Positions 8,832 through 16,413 of a stretch of 54,927 bases of DNA are shown here, one piece after another. Both the position numbers and the translations under genes were made by a program. Every line of letters starts with the position of its first letter. Position 1 is the stretch's first letter. The notes beneath the pieces were generated by a model. That model saw only the letters and a program-made list of their open reading frames with translations, had not been told where the DNA came from and ran no database searches. This stretch comes from Pseudomonas sp. UBA4194 (GTDB lineage: Bacteria > Pseudomonadota > Gammaproteobacteria > Pseudomonadales > Pseudomonadaceae). Where the stretch lies: assembly GCF_002379585.1 (NCBI RefSeq), contig NZ_DFUE01000077.1, forward strand, positions 1 through 54,927, in the 5' to 3' direction.

Positions 8832-8863
8832 TGCAGGAGCGGCGTCCAGCCGCGAAGGCGCCC
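8832..8863. repeat. REP family B copy
   Basis: One copy of the GCAGGAGCGGCGTCCAGCCGCGAAGGCGCC element in the 138-base spacer between alc and allA. Confidence 0.8.
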
Positions 8864-8913
8864 CTTCAGGCAGCAAACATCCACCTGACTCACCACACAA
8901 CAGAAGACCCACC

Positions 8914-9417
8914 ATGCGCACACTGATGATCGAACCCCTGAGCAAAGAAGCCTTCGCCCCCTTCGGTGACGTGATCGAAACCGACGGCAGCGATCACTTC
9001 ATGATCAACAACGGTTCGACCATGCGCTTTCATCGGCTGGCCGAGGTGGAAACCGCCACGCCAGACGACAAGGCGATCATCAGCATCTTCCGCGCCGAGG
9101 CGCTGGACATGCCATTGACTGTGCGCATGCTCGAGCGCCATCCGCTCGGCAGCCAGGCTTTCATTCCGCTGCTGGGCAACCCTTTTCTGATCGTGGTCGC
9201 GCCACTTGGCGATGCACCTGTATCAGGCCTCGTCCGCGCCTTTGTCAGCAATGGCAGGCAGGGCGTCAATTACCATCGCGGCGTTTGGCACCACCCGGTG
9301 CTGACGATCGAAAAGCGGGATGACTTCCTGGTGGTTGATCGCAGTGGCAGTGGCAATAACTGCGACGAGCATTTTTTCGATGAGGACGAGCGACTGGTCC
9401 TCGACCCCCACCAATAA
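8914..9417 (+). CDS. allA: Ureidoglycolate lyase
   Basis: Splits ureidoglycolate into glyoxylate and urea, the last step of urate degradation here. The 167-residue protein has the family features FAPFGDVIE near the start, ERHPLGSQAFIPL in the centre and the diagnostic YHRGVWHHP. An upstream extension to 8821 in the same frame is rejected because it runs through a REP element; the ATG at 8914 has a weak AGAAG upstream. The next gene, puuD, follows after 47 bases. Confidence 0.95.
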   Translation: MRTLMIEPLSKEAFAPFGDVIETDGSDHFMINNGSTMRFHRLAEVETATPDDKAIISIFRAEALDMPLTVRMLERHPLGSQAFIPLLGNPFLIVVAPLGDAPVSGLVRAFVSNGRQGVNYHRGVWHHPVLTIEKRDDFLVVDRSGSGNNCDEHFFDEDERLVLDPHQ

Positions 9418-9464
9418 GAAAAGCGTTGGCCGCCGCCCAAGGTGGTCGACTAGAGGTAAAGATC

Positions 9465-10757
9465 GTGGAAGCACATCTGATCGAATGGCTGAATCTGGGC
9501 GTGCGCTGGATTCATATGATCGTCGGGATTGCCTGGATTGGCGCATCCTTCTATTTCGTCTGGCTGGAGAACAACCTCAATCGGGCCAACCCCCGCGATG
9601 GCTTGAGTGGCGACCTGTGGGCCATTCACGGCGGCGGGATCTATCACTTGGAAAAATACAAGCTGGCTCCTCCGACCATGCCGGACAACCTGCATTGGTT
9701 CAAATGGGAAGCCTACTGGACCTGGATGTCGGGCGTCGTGCTGCTGTGCGTGGTGTTCTATTCCAATCCAACCCTGTACCTGTTGGCGCCAGGCAGCGGC
9801 CTGAGCGGTCCGCAAGGCGTGGCCATCGGGATCGGTTCTCTGATCGCCGGCTGGTTCATCTATGACTTTCTCTGCGATTCACCTCTGGGCAAGCGTCCCG
9901 GCCTGTTGGGCCTGGTGCTGTTCGTGCTGGTGATCGCCGCGTGCTTCGGTTTCACTCAGGTGTTCAGCGGTCGGGGTGCTTACCTGCATACCGGTGCTGT
10001 GATCGGTACCATCATGGTGGGCAACGTGTTCCGCATCATCATGCCGGCGCAGCGCGCGCTGGTGGCGGCTATCGCCGAAAACCGCACACCCGACCCTGCC
10101 CTGCCGGCCAAGGGTCTGCTGCGCTCGCGGCACAACAACTACTTCACCCTGCCGGTGCTGTTCATCATGATCAGCAACCACTTCCCCAGCACCTATGGCA
10201 GCCAGTACAACTGGCTGATCCTGGCCGGGATTGCGGTGGTGGCGGTGTTGGTGCGGCATTACTTCAACACGCGACACACGGGGGGGAATTTCGCCTGGGC
10301 GCTGCCCGCTGGTGCCTTGGGCATGATCTGCCTGGCCTATGTGACTGGTCCTACGCCCATCAACCGGGGGCCGGATGTGGCTCAGGTGCAATATCAGCCG
10401 TTGCCGGCTACCGCGGTGGGTGGCAAGACCGCGGCCGAACGCGCCGCCGAGCCGGTCAAGCCGGCGCCTGAGGCGGCTCCCGCCGTGGCCGCTGGGGCGG
10501 ATTTCGAGAAGGTCCATGTGGTGATCCAGGAGCGCTGCTCGGTGTGTCATTCCGCCAAACCCACCAGCCCGTTGTTCAGCACGGCACCGGCCGGGGTGAT
10601 GTTCGATACCGCCGAGCAGATCCAGAGTCAGGCGGCGCGAATCCAGGCCCAGGCGGTGGCGAGCCAGATCATGCCGCTGGGCAATATCACCCAGATGACC
10701 CAGGAGGAGCGCGACATGATCGGCAAATGGATTGCCCAGGGAGCGCCGACTCACTAA
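9465..10757 (+). CDS. puuD: Urate oxidase PuuD, membrane-bound with C-terminal cytochrome c domain
   Basis: Oxidises urate to 5-hydroxyisourate and passes electrons to a fused haem instead of making peroxide like soluble uricase. The 430-residue protein has several membrane helices in the first 300 residues (Urate_ox_N/DUF989 family), a Pro/Ala-rich linker about 310-345, and one haem c site CSVCH near residue 358 with a distal methionine in QIMPLGN. The GTG at 9465 follows an AGAGG ribosome-binding site. The haem domain should lie in the periplasm. It closes the puuE-uraD-alc-allA-puuD operon although it catalyses the first step. Confidence 0.93.
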   Translation: MEAHLIEWLNLGVRWIHMIVGIAWIGASFYFVWLENNLNRANPRDGLSGDLWAIHGGGIYHLEKYKLAPPTMPDNLHWFKWEAYWTWMSGVVLLCVVFYSNPTLYLLAPGSGLSGPQGVAIGIGSLIAGWFIYDFLCDSPLGKRPGLLGLVLFVLVIAACFGFTQVFSGRGAYLHTGAVIGTIMVGNVFRIIMPAQRALVAAIAENRTPDPALPAKGLLRSRHNNYFTLPVLFIMISNHFPSTYGSQYNWLILAGIAVVAVLVRHYFNTRHTGGNFAWALPAGALGMICLAYVTGPTPINRGPDVAQVQYQPLPATAVGGKTAAERAAEPVKPAPEAAPAVAAGADFEKVHVVIQERCSVCHSAKPTSPLFSTAPAGVMFDTAEQIQSQAARIQAQAVASQIMPLGNITQMTQEERDMIGKWIAQGAPTH

Positions 10758-10777
10758 CCGCGGTCTGGCCGATGCAC

Positions 10778-10982
10778 CGCGGTGAGGCTATCGCGGGCAG
10801 AGACCCGCTCCCACAGGGGACCGCAATCCGGCAGAGACCCGCTCCCACATGGGACCGCGATCCGGCAGATACACCGCATTCCCCTTGTGGGAGCGGGCTC
10901 TGCCCGCGATGGCAGCGGCGCGGTCTGGCTGAAACACCGCGGTGTGGCTATCGCGGGCGGAGACCCGCTCCCACAGGGGGCA
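10778..10982. repeat. Cluster of REP family A elements
   Basis: The 292-base spacer between puuD and the permease is nearly filled by four copies of ATCGCGGGCAGAGACCCGCTCCCAC or its complement, mostly in the same orientation with one inverted. They alternate with CACCGCGGTGTGGCT-like linkers. No gene is visible. Confidence 0.85.
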
Positions 10983-11002
10983 CTGCAAGACTGATGCATC
11001 GC

Positions 11003-11014
11003 TGTAGCGCTACA
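11003..11014. promoter_or_regulatory. 12-base perfect palindrome upstream of the permease
   Basis: TGTAGCGCTACA is self-complementary and ends 35 bases before the permease ATG, a plausible operator position. No regulator can be assigned. Confidence 0.3.
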
Positions 11015-11049
11015 CACACGCAAAATAACAACAAGATCCGAGGTGTTGC

Positions 11050-12402
11050 ATGTCCGAGTCCAACCCTGCACGCATTCCACCCGCCCCACCCCGCCAGGCC
11101 CTGCCCGCGCTGCAACTGGTATTGGTCGGCCTGCAACACGTCTTGCTGATGTACGGCGGCGCCATTGCGGTGCCGCTGATCATCGGCCAGGCCGCCGGCC
11201 TCTCCCGCGAAGAGATCGCCTTCCTGATCAATGCCGACCTGCTGGTAGCCGGCGTGGCCACCATTGTCCAGTCGCTGGGCATCGGCGCGCTGGGCATCCG
11301 CATGCCGGTGATGATGGGGGCCAGTTTCGCCGCCGTGGGCAGCATGGTGGCAATGGCTGGCATGGACGGCGTGGGCTTGCCGGGGATTTTCGGCGCGACC
11401 ATTGCGGCCGGTTTCTTCGGCATGCTGATCGCACCGTTCATGTCCAAGGTCGTGCGTTTTTTTCCGCCTCTGGTCACCGGCACGGTGATCACCTCCATCG
11501 GCCTGTCGCTGTTCCCCGTAGCGGTGAACTGGGCCGGAGGTGGCAACGCCGCTGGCCAATTCGGCTCGCCGGTGTACCTGGTGGTGGCCGGACTGGTGCT
11601 GGCCACCATCCTGCTGGTGAACCGCTTCATGCGCGGCTTCTGGGTCAATGTCTCGGTGCTGATCGGCATGGGCCTGGGCTACGTACTGGCCGGATGCATC
11701 GGCATGGTCGATCTCAGTGGCATGGCCGCCGCACCCTGGCTGCAGGTGGTCACGCCGCTTCATTTCGGTATGCCGACGTTCAGCCTGGCCCCGGTCCTGT
11801 CGATGTGCCTGGTGGTGGTGATCATTTTCGTCGAGTCCACCGGGATGTTCCTGGCGCTGGGCAAGATCACCGACCGCGACGTCACCCCGGGCATGCTGCG
11901 CCGCGGTCTGTTCTGCGATGCCGCGGCCTCGTTCGTGGCGGGTTTTCTTAACACCTTCACCCACTCTTCTTTTGCGCAGAACATTGGGCTGGTGCAGATG
12001 ACGGGCGTGCGTTGCCGCTATGTAACGGTGGTGGCCGGTGGATTCCTGATCGCCTTGAGCCTGGTGCCCAAGGCGGCGTTTCTGGTGGCCTCGATCCCGC
12101 CGGCGGTGCTGGGCGGCGCGGCCATTGCGATGTTTGGCATGGTGGCGGCAACCGGAATCAAGATCCTTCAGGAAGCCGACATCGGCGACCGGCGCAATCA
12201 GCTGCTGGTGGCGGTGAGCATCGGCATGGGTCTGATTCCGGTGGTAAGGCCGGAATTCTTCGCCCATCTGCCCGCCTGGATGGGGCCGATCACCCACAGC
12301 GGTATTGCCATGGCCACGTTGAGCGCGGTGCTGTTGAACCTGCTGTTCAATGTGCTCGGCGGCGCCGGACGCGAGGCCATGACCAAGGCAGCACATGGTT
12401 GA
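11050..12402 (+). CDS. NCS2-family nucleobase permease, probable urate/xanthine transporter
   Basis: A 450-residue integral membrane protein of the nucleobase:cation symporter-2 (UraA/PbuX/UacT) family with about 14 hydrophobic segments. Family features are the early LQHVLLMYGGAIAVPLIIG, the carboxylate-bearing ESTGMF in the helix 8 region, and the helix 10 stretch SSFAQNIGLVQMTGV. A GAGG precedes the ATG. Its position between the urate pathway and a nucleoside channel suggests it imports urate or xanthine; substrate assignment is from context only. Confidence 0.88.
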   Translation: MSESNPARIPPAPPRQALPALQLVLVGLQHVLLMYGGAIAVPLIIGQAAGLSREEIAFLINADLLVAGVATIVQSLGIGALGIRMPVMMGASFAAVGSMVAMAGMDGVGLPGIFGATIAAGFFGMLIAPFMSKVVRFFPPLVTGTVITSIGLSLFPVAVNWAGGGNAAGQFGSPVYLVVAGLVLATILLVNRFMRGFWVNVSVLIGMGLGYVLAGCIGMVDLSGMAAAPWLQVVTPLHFGMPTFSLAPVLSMCLVVVIIFVESTGMFLALGKITDRDVTPGMLRRGLFCDAAASFVAGFLNTFTHSSFAQNIGLVQMTGVRCRYVTVVAGGFLIALSLVPKAAFLVASIPPAVLGGAAIAMFGMVAATGIKILQEADIGDRRNQLLVAVSIGMGLIPVVRPEFFAHLPAWMGPITHSGIAMATLSAVLLNLLFNVLGGAGREAMTKAAHG

Positions 12403-12429
12403 TGCAGGGACTTCCCGTGGAATCCCGCT

Positions 12430-12523
12430 TCTGTGGGAGCGGGTTCTACCCGCGATGGATGCACCGCGGTCAGTCTGATACACCGCGTCGCTTGCATCGC
12501 GGGCAGAGCCCGCTCCCACAGGA
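12430..12523. repeat. Inverted pair of REP family A elements
   Basis: TGTGGGAGCGGGTTCTACCCGCGAT and its inverted counterpart ATCGCGGGCAGAGCCCGCTCCCAC, separated by a short linker containing CACCGCG motifs. Confidence 0.85.
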
Positions 12524-12613
12524 TCGGAATTGGGGTAGTGCAGATCACAACCATGGAGCACTGCCATGCACTACCGCTCCCACTTGGCGCACTCTCACAC
12601 TACAATGCGCGCC

Positions 12614-12629
12614 CTGACTGATCAGTCAG
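12614..12629. promoter_or_regulatory. 16-base perfect palindrome (TetR-like operator candidate)
   Basis: CTGACTGATCAGTCAG is fully self-complementary and begins 8 bases after a TACAAT that could serve as a -10 box (12601-12606). The shape is common for TetR-family operators. No TetR gene is visible nearby. The rest of the spacer to tsx shows no open gene. Confidence 0.45.
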
Positions 12630-12670
12630 ACAATAAAAAGCCTCACTTATAACGCTGTTCACTCTTTATT

Positions 12671-12696
12671 TGTCCGCTCGGACAGGTTTTTTATCG
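12671..12696 (+). terminator. Hairpin plus T-run in the tsx leader (attenuator or small-RNA terminator candidate)
   Basis: TGTCCG and CGGACA form a tight stem followed by GGTTTTTTATC. It lies about 140 bases before the Tsx-like gene and 60 bases after the palindromic promoter candidate, so it could end a short leader transcript. Confidence 0.45.
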
Positions 12697-12835
12697 CGTG
12701 CGAGAAAGCTGGCGCAGCTCTTGCTAAAGCCTTTGCGCGCCATTGATAAAGCTGACCGATTGGACAGCAACAAGAGACGCCATCACAGAGCGTCAATCAA
12801 CTTACTGAACGAAGATCGAACCTGGGAGCACATGA

Positions 12836-13624
12836 ATGAAACGTACTTTCTCGAGCCTGACGCTGGCCGGCAGCCTACTCGTTGCAGGGCAAGCCATGGC
12901 CGACGGTGATTGGCTGCAGTGGCAGAGCAACAGCCTCACCTATTTGGTGGGCAAAGACTTCGCGGTCAACCCCGAACACCAGCAGACCTTTACCTTCGAA
13001 CATGCGGACTCGTGGAAGTACGGCGACAACTTCCTGTTCGTCGACAAGATTTTCTATAACGGCAAAGCCGATGCCACCAGTGGCAACAACACCTATTACG
13101 GCGAGTTCAGCCCGCGCCTGTCGATGAGCAAGATCTTCGGCCAGAAGTTCGAGTTCGGCCCGATCAAGGATGTGCTCCTGGCCATGACCTACGAGTTTGG
13201 TGAAGGCGATAACGAGTCGTACCTGATCGGCCCGGGTTTCGACCTGGACGTGCCCGGCTTCGATTACTTCCAGTTGAATTTCTACAACCGTCAGACTGAC
13301 GGCAGCCGTGCCGGCGATAACGTCTGGCAGATCACGCCGGTGTGGTCTTACACGATCCCGGTGGGCAACTCCGACATTCTCATCGATGGTTTCGCCGATT
13401 GGGTGGTGGGCAACGATTCGAACAAGAACGGCAGCTACCACGCCAACCTGCACTTCAACCCGCAGATCAAGTACGACCTGGGCAAGGCGCTGAATTACAG
13501 CGCGCGTCAGGTGTATGTAGGTTTTGAATATGACTACTGGGAGAACAAGTACGGGATCAAAGATACCCGCTTCTTCGACACCAATCAGAACACCGCCAGT
13601 TTGTTGTTGAAAGTGTTCTTCTAA
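12836..13624 (+). CDS. Tsx-like outer-membrane nucleoside channel
   Basis: A 262-residue outer-membrane protein with a Sec signal peptide (MKRTFSS, hydrophobic core, cleavage near AMA-DG) and amphipathic beta-strand alternation throughout. It ends with phenylalanine (LLLKVFF), as outer-membrane barrels do. Aromatic-rich strands such as DNFLFVDKIFYNG and the closing YVGFEYDYWENKYG match the nucleoside-specific channel (Tsx/OmpK) family. GGGAG lies 8 bases before ATG 12836. In this setting it would admit purine nucleosides or bases. Confidence 0.88.
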   Translation: MKRTFSSLTLAGSLLVAGQAMADGDWLQWQSNSLTYLVGKDFAVNPEHQQTFTFEHADSWKYGDNFLFVDKIFYNGKADATSGNNTYYGEFSPRLSMSKIFGQKFEFGPIKDVLLAMTYEFGEGDNESYLIGPGFDLDVPGFDYFQLNFYNRQTDGSRAGDNVWQITPVWSYTIPVGNSDILIDGFADWVVGNDSNKNGSYHANLHFNPQIKYDLGKALNYSARQVYVGFEYDYWENKYGIKDTRFFDTNQNTASLLLKVFF

Positions 13625-13626
13625 AC

Positions 13627-13718
13627 GTGGCAGCGGCGTGAGCCGCGTCCGAGCGCGGTGTTTCGGACGCGGGCATTGAACCTGGGGAAGTGGACGCGGC
13701 TTACGCCGCTGCTACGGC
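13627..13718. repeat. Inverted pair of REP family C elements
   Basis: GCAGCGGCGTGAGCCGCGTCC is followed by its inverted partner GGACGCGGCTTACGCCGCTGC. The second copy contains the last codons and stop of the aminotransferase gene on the minus strand. Confidence 0.85.
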
Positions 13719-14903
13719 GCGTTGGAGGCGGGTCAGGCCTTCGTCGATTTCGGCAAGGCCTGGAGCGGCGAAGGACAGGCGGATGCTGCTGGGGTCAGGG
13801 TGTTCGCCGTAGAACGCCGCGCCGGGCACGAACAGTACGTTCTGTGCGATGGCCTTGGGCAACAACGCCTTGGCATCCAGCCCATTGCGGCAGCGTCCCC
13901 AGATGAACATGCCACCGGCCGGTGCACTGACTTCAAGGTATTCGGCCATGGGCCGCAAACCGGCCAGCATGCGTTCACATTTCTCCTTGTACCCGGCAGC
14001 GAGACTCGGCAAAGCCCGCTCCAGGGCACCGTTGGCCAGGTAATTGGCGGCAATGCGCTGGGTCCAGGGCGAGGTGCATAAATCCACCGTCTGCTTGGCC
14101 ACCAGGCAGCGCTGACGGATCGCCGCAGGCGCCACCATCCAGCCCACTCGCAGACCAGGGGCCAACACCTTGGACAGGCTGGACAAATGAATCACCCTGC
14201 CCTGCGCACCGTCGACCTGCTCGCTAAGGGCCAGCAGTGAGGGGACATCCTGGCCGGCAAAGCGCAGCGCGCCATAGGGGTCGTCCTCGATGATCAGGAA
14301 ATCGTGCTGCACCGCCAGGCGCAGCAACGCCAGGCGACGGTCCAACGGCAAGCAGGCGCCGGTGGGGTTGGCGAAGGTGGGCACGCAATACAGCAAGGCA
14401 ATCGACCCCGATGGGCGCCCCGCCAACTGCTCGGCCAAGGCCTGTGTGTCCAAGCCTTCGGCATCGGTGGCAGCGCTGAGCACCTGGGCACCCGCCAGGC
14501 GCAGGGCCTGCAGGGCGGCAGGATAGGTAGGCCGTTCTACCAACACCTGGGCACCCGGCGCCAGCAGCACTTTGAGGAGCAAATCGAAACCTTGCTGGGA
14601 ACCCGTGGTGACGATCAGGTCGTCCACATGCACCGCTGCCCCGCGACGCGCCATCAACGCTGCCAGCTGCTCGCGCAACGCCGGCAAGCCCTCGGTGGCG
14701 CCGTATTGCAGGCAGTCCAGCGGGGTCTGGCCGATCGCCTCGGCAGCGGCTTGCTGAAGCCCTTGCTGGTCGAAGAACGCCGCCGCCGGGTAACCGCCGG
14801 CGAACGAGATCATGCCGGGCTGCGCCAGGTACTTGAACAGCTCGCGGATGGCCGAGCCTGTGGGGTTTTCGAAGGCGGGCGTGAAGCGGTAATCCAGGGG
14901 CAT
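13701..14903 (-). CDS. PLP-dependent aminotransferase, class I/II (2-aminoadipate/valine-type)
   Basis: A 400-residue fold-type I aminotransferase. The PLP lysine lies in HLSSLSKVLAPGLRVGW, the cofactor aspartate in IIEDDPYG, and the substrate-carboxylate arginine in SIRLSFA. It resembles the stand-alone LysN-type 2-aminoadipate aminotransferases, but the amino-acid substrate cannot be read from sequence. The final residues AVAAA and the stop come from a REP element. No strong ribosome-binding site precedes ATG 14903. It is not part of an operon with its neighbours. Confidence 0.88.
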   Translation of the reverse strand: MPLDYRFTPAFENPTGSAIRELFKYLAQPGMISFAGGYPAAAFFDQQGLQQAAAEAIGQTPLDCLQYGATEGLPALREQLAALMARRGAAVHVDDLIVTTGSQQGFDLLLKVLLAPGAQVLVERPTYPAALQALRLAGAQVLSAATDAEGLDTQALAEQLAGRPSGSIALLYCVPTFANPTGACLPLDRRLALLRLAVQHDFLIIEDDPYGALRFAGQDVPSLLALSEQVDGAQGRVIHLSSLSKVLAPGLRVGWMVAPAAIRQRCLVAKQTVDLCTSPWTQRIAANYLANGALERALPSLAAGYKEKCERMLAGLRPMAEYLEVSAPAGGMFIWGRCRNGLDAKALLPKAIAQNVLFVPGAAFYGEHPDPSSIRLSFAAPGLAEIDEGLTRLQRAVAAA

Positions 14904-15190
14904 GGGCGTGCTCTGTGGCGGGTTTCATCGGAGTATCGCGGCGGGGGGTGGGGGCGACAAACGATGATATTTCCAGATGTCATGCCTTGGGGGATTGGTA
15001 GGGGTCGGGATTTGCGGTGAATGGTCCCCCCGACATACCACCAATGCATCGCCATACGGAACGCAGACCACTATCATGACTCTGATAATCATGGCACCGC
15101 GCCACTGGACTGGACAGACTCCGGTAAATCTGGGGAAATGCGCGCCTCTATAATGCTGGTTCCCTACTACTTGCCCATGCCCAACGCCGA
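14904..15190. other. Divergent spacer between the aminotransferase and pqiA
   Basis: This 287-base spacer holds the promoters of both genes. A truncated family D fragment (GGTGAATGGTCCCC, near 15016-15030) and an imperfect palindrome TCATGACTCTGATAATCATG (near 15074-15093) are the only structures seen. Confidence 0.4.
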
Positions 15191-15802
15191 ATGAATACCA
15201 CCCCCCGCTGGATCATCTGCGAGCACTGCGACTCGATGTTCGAGTCGGTCCCGCTGGCACGCGGGCAGAAATCCCAATGCACGCGTTGCGGCGCGGTGCT
15301 CGAGCGCGCCCAGCGTATGAGTATCCAGGCGCTGTTCGCCCTGGCGCTGACCGCAGCCATGCTGTTCATCCTGGCCAATGCCTTCCCGGTCATCAGCATC
15401 AGCATGGAAGGCCTGAGCAACCAGGCCACCCTGTGGGCCTCGGTCGAGGCCCTGGCCCAGGGCCGGATCACGCCCATGGCTGCGGTCACCGGACTGACCA
15501 TCATTCTCGCGCCGCTGCTGCAGATCACCCTGCTCTGCTGGCTGCTCGGCTTTGCCACCGCCGGGCGTGCGGCACCTGGGTTCAAGGCCTGCATGCGGGC
15601 GCTGGAGCATCTGCGCCCCTGGAGCATGCTGGAAGTGTGTCTGCTGGGTATCCTGGTGGCCATCGTCAAGCTCGCCGGCATGCTCGATGTGCACCCCGGC
15701 GTCGGCCTGTGGGCTCTGGCCATGCTCACCGTGCTGCTGATTCTGATTTCCGGCAAGGACATCCGCCGCCTCTGGGATGACCTGGAGGGCCAGATCAAAT
15801 GA
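15191..15802 (+). CDS. pqiA: Paraquat-inducible protein A, first half-length protein
   Basis: A 203-residue inner-membrane protein with an N-terminal zinc ribbon (CEHC and CTRC pairs) and four membrane helices. It corresponds to one of the two repeated halves of enterobacterial PqiA; the other half is the next gene, overlapping by four bases. The Pqi system belongs to the MCE envelope lipid-transport machineries, where PqiA is the inner-membrane partner of the PqiB tube. Confidence 0.9.
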   Translation: MNTTPRWIICEHCDSMFESVPLARGQKSQCTRCGAVLERAQRMSIQALFALALTAAMLFILANAFPVISISMEGLSNQATLWASVEALAQGRITPMAAVTGLTIILAPLLQITLLCWLLGFATAGRAAPGFKACMRALEHLRPWSMLEVCLLGILVAIVKLAGMLDVHPGVGLWALAMLTVLLILISGKDIRRLWDDLEGQIK

Positions 15803-16413
15803 CCACGCCGGCCTATGCCCGTGATCTGGACCTGATGCTGTGCCACACCTGTGGCCAGATCTGCCAAAGCCATGAACACCATTGCCCCCGCTGCGATGCC
15901 AAGGTGCATGCGCGCAAGCCCAACAGCATTGCCCGCACCTGGGCGCTGCTGCTGGCCGGGCTGATCTTCTATATACCGGCTAACCTGTTGCCCGTAATGC
16001 GCACCAACATGTTCGGCAACGCCAGCGACAACACCATCATGAGCGGTGTGATCGAGTTCTGGCACGGCGGCTCATGGGACATCGCCGCGCTGATCTTCTT
16101 TGCCAGCGTGGTGGTGCCGTGCATGAAATTCCTGATCCTGGCCATGCTGCTGGTGACCTGCCAGCGCAAGAGCCGCTGGGCCATGCGCGAGCGGGCTCGG
16201 CTTTACCGCTTCATCGAGTTGATCGGCTACTGGTCGATGCTCGATGTGCTGGTGGTGGCGCTGGTGGCCTCGCTGGTGCAGTTCCGTTCCCTGAGCTCCA
16301 TCGATCCGTTGATGGGCATCGTGTTTTTTGGTCTGGTGGTGGTGCTTACCATGTTCGCTGCCATGAGTTTCGATCCCCGGCTTATCTGGGATGTAGAGGT
16401 TGAAGATGTCTGA
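15799..16413 (+). CDS. pqiA: Paraquat-inducible protein A, second half-length protein
   Basis: A 204-residue membrane protein with its own zinc ribbon (CHTC and CPRC) and four helices, homologous to the upstream gene. YWSMLDV and the CPRCDAK ribbon are family features. It starts within the end of the previous gene (ATGA overlap) and its stop lies inside the start of pqiB, so the four genes form a tight operon. Confidence 0.9.
   Translation: MTTPAYARDLDLMLCHTCGQICQSHEHHCPRCDAKVHARKPNSIARTWALLLAGLIFYIPANLLPVMRTNMFGNASDNTIMSGVIEFWHGGSWDIAALIFFASVVVPCMKFLILAMLLVTCQRKSRWAMRERARLYRFIELIGYWSMLDVLVVALVASLVQFRSLSSIDPLMGIVFFGLVVVLTMFAAMSFDPRLIWDVEVEDV

Noticed and set aside
10948..12567. Minus-strand frame of 539 codons opposite the permease
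   Set aside because: His/Gln-rich antisense shadow extending through REP elements on both sides.
15191..16413. Frameshifted pqiA
   Set aside because: Two half-length PqiA proteins, each with its own zinc ribbon and start codon, are a normal arrangement in Pseudomonas, not a broken gene.
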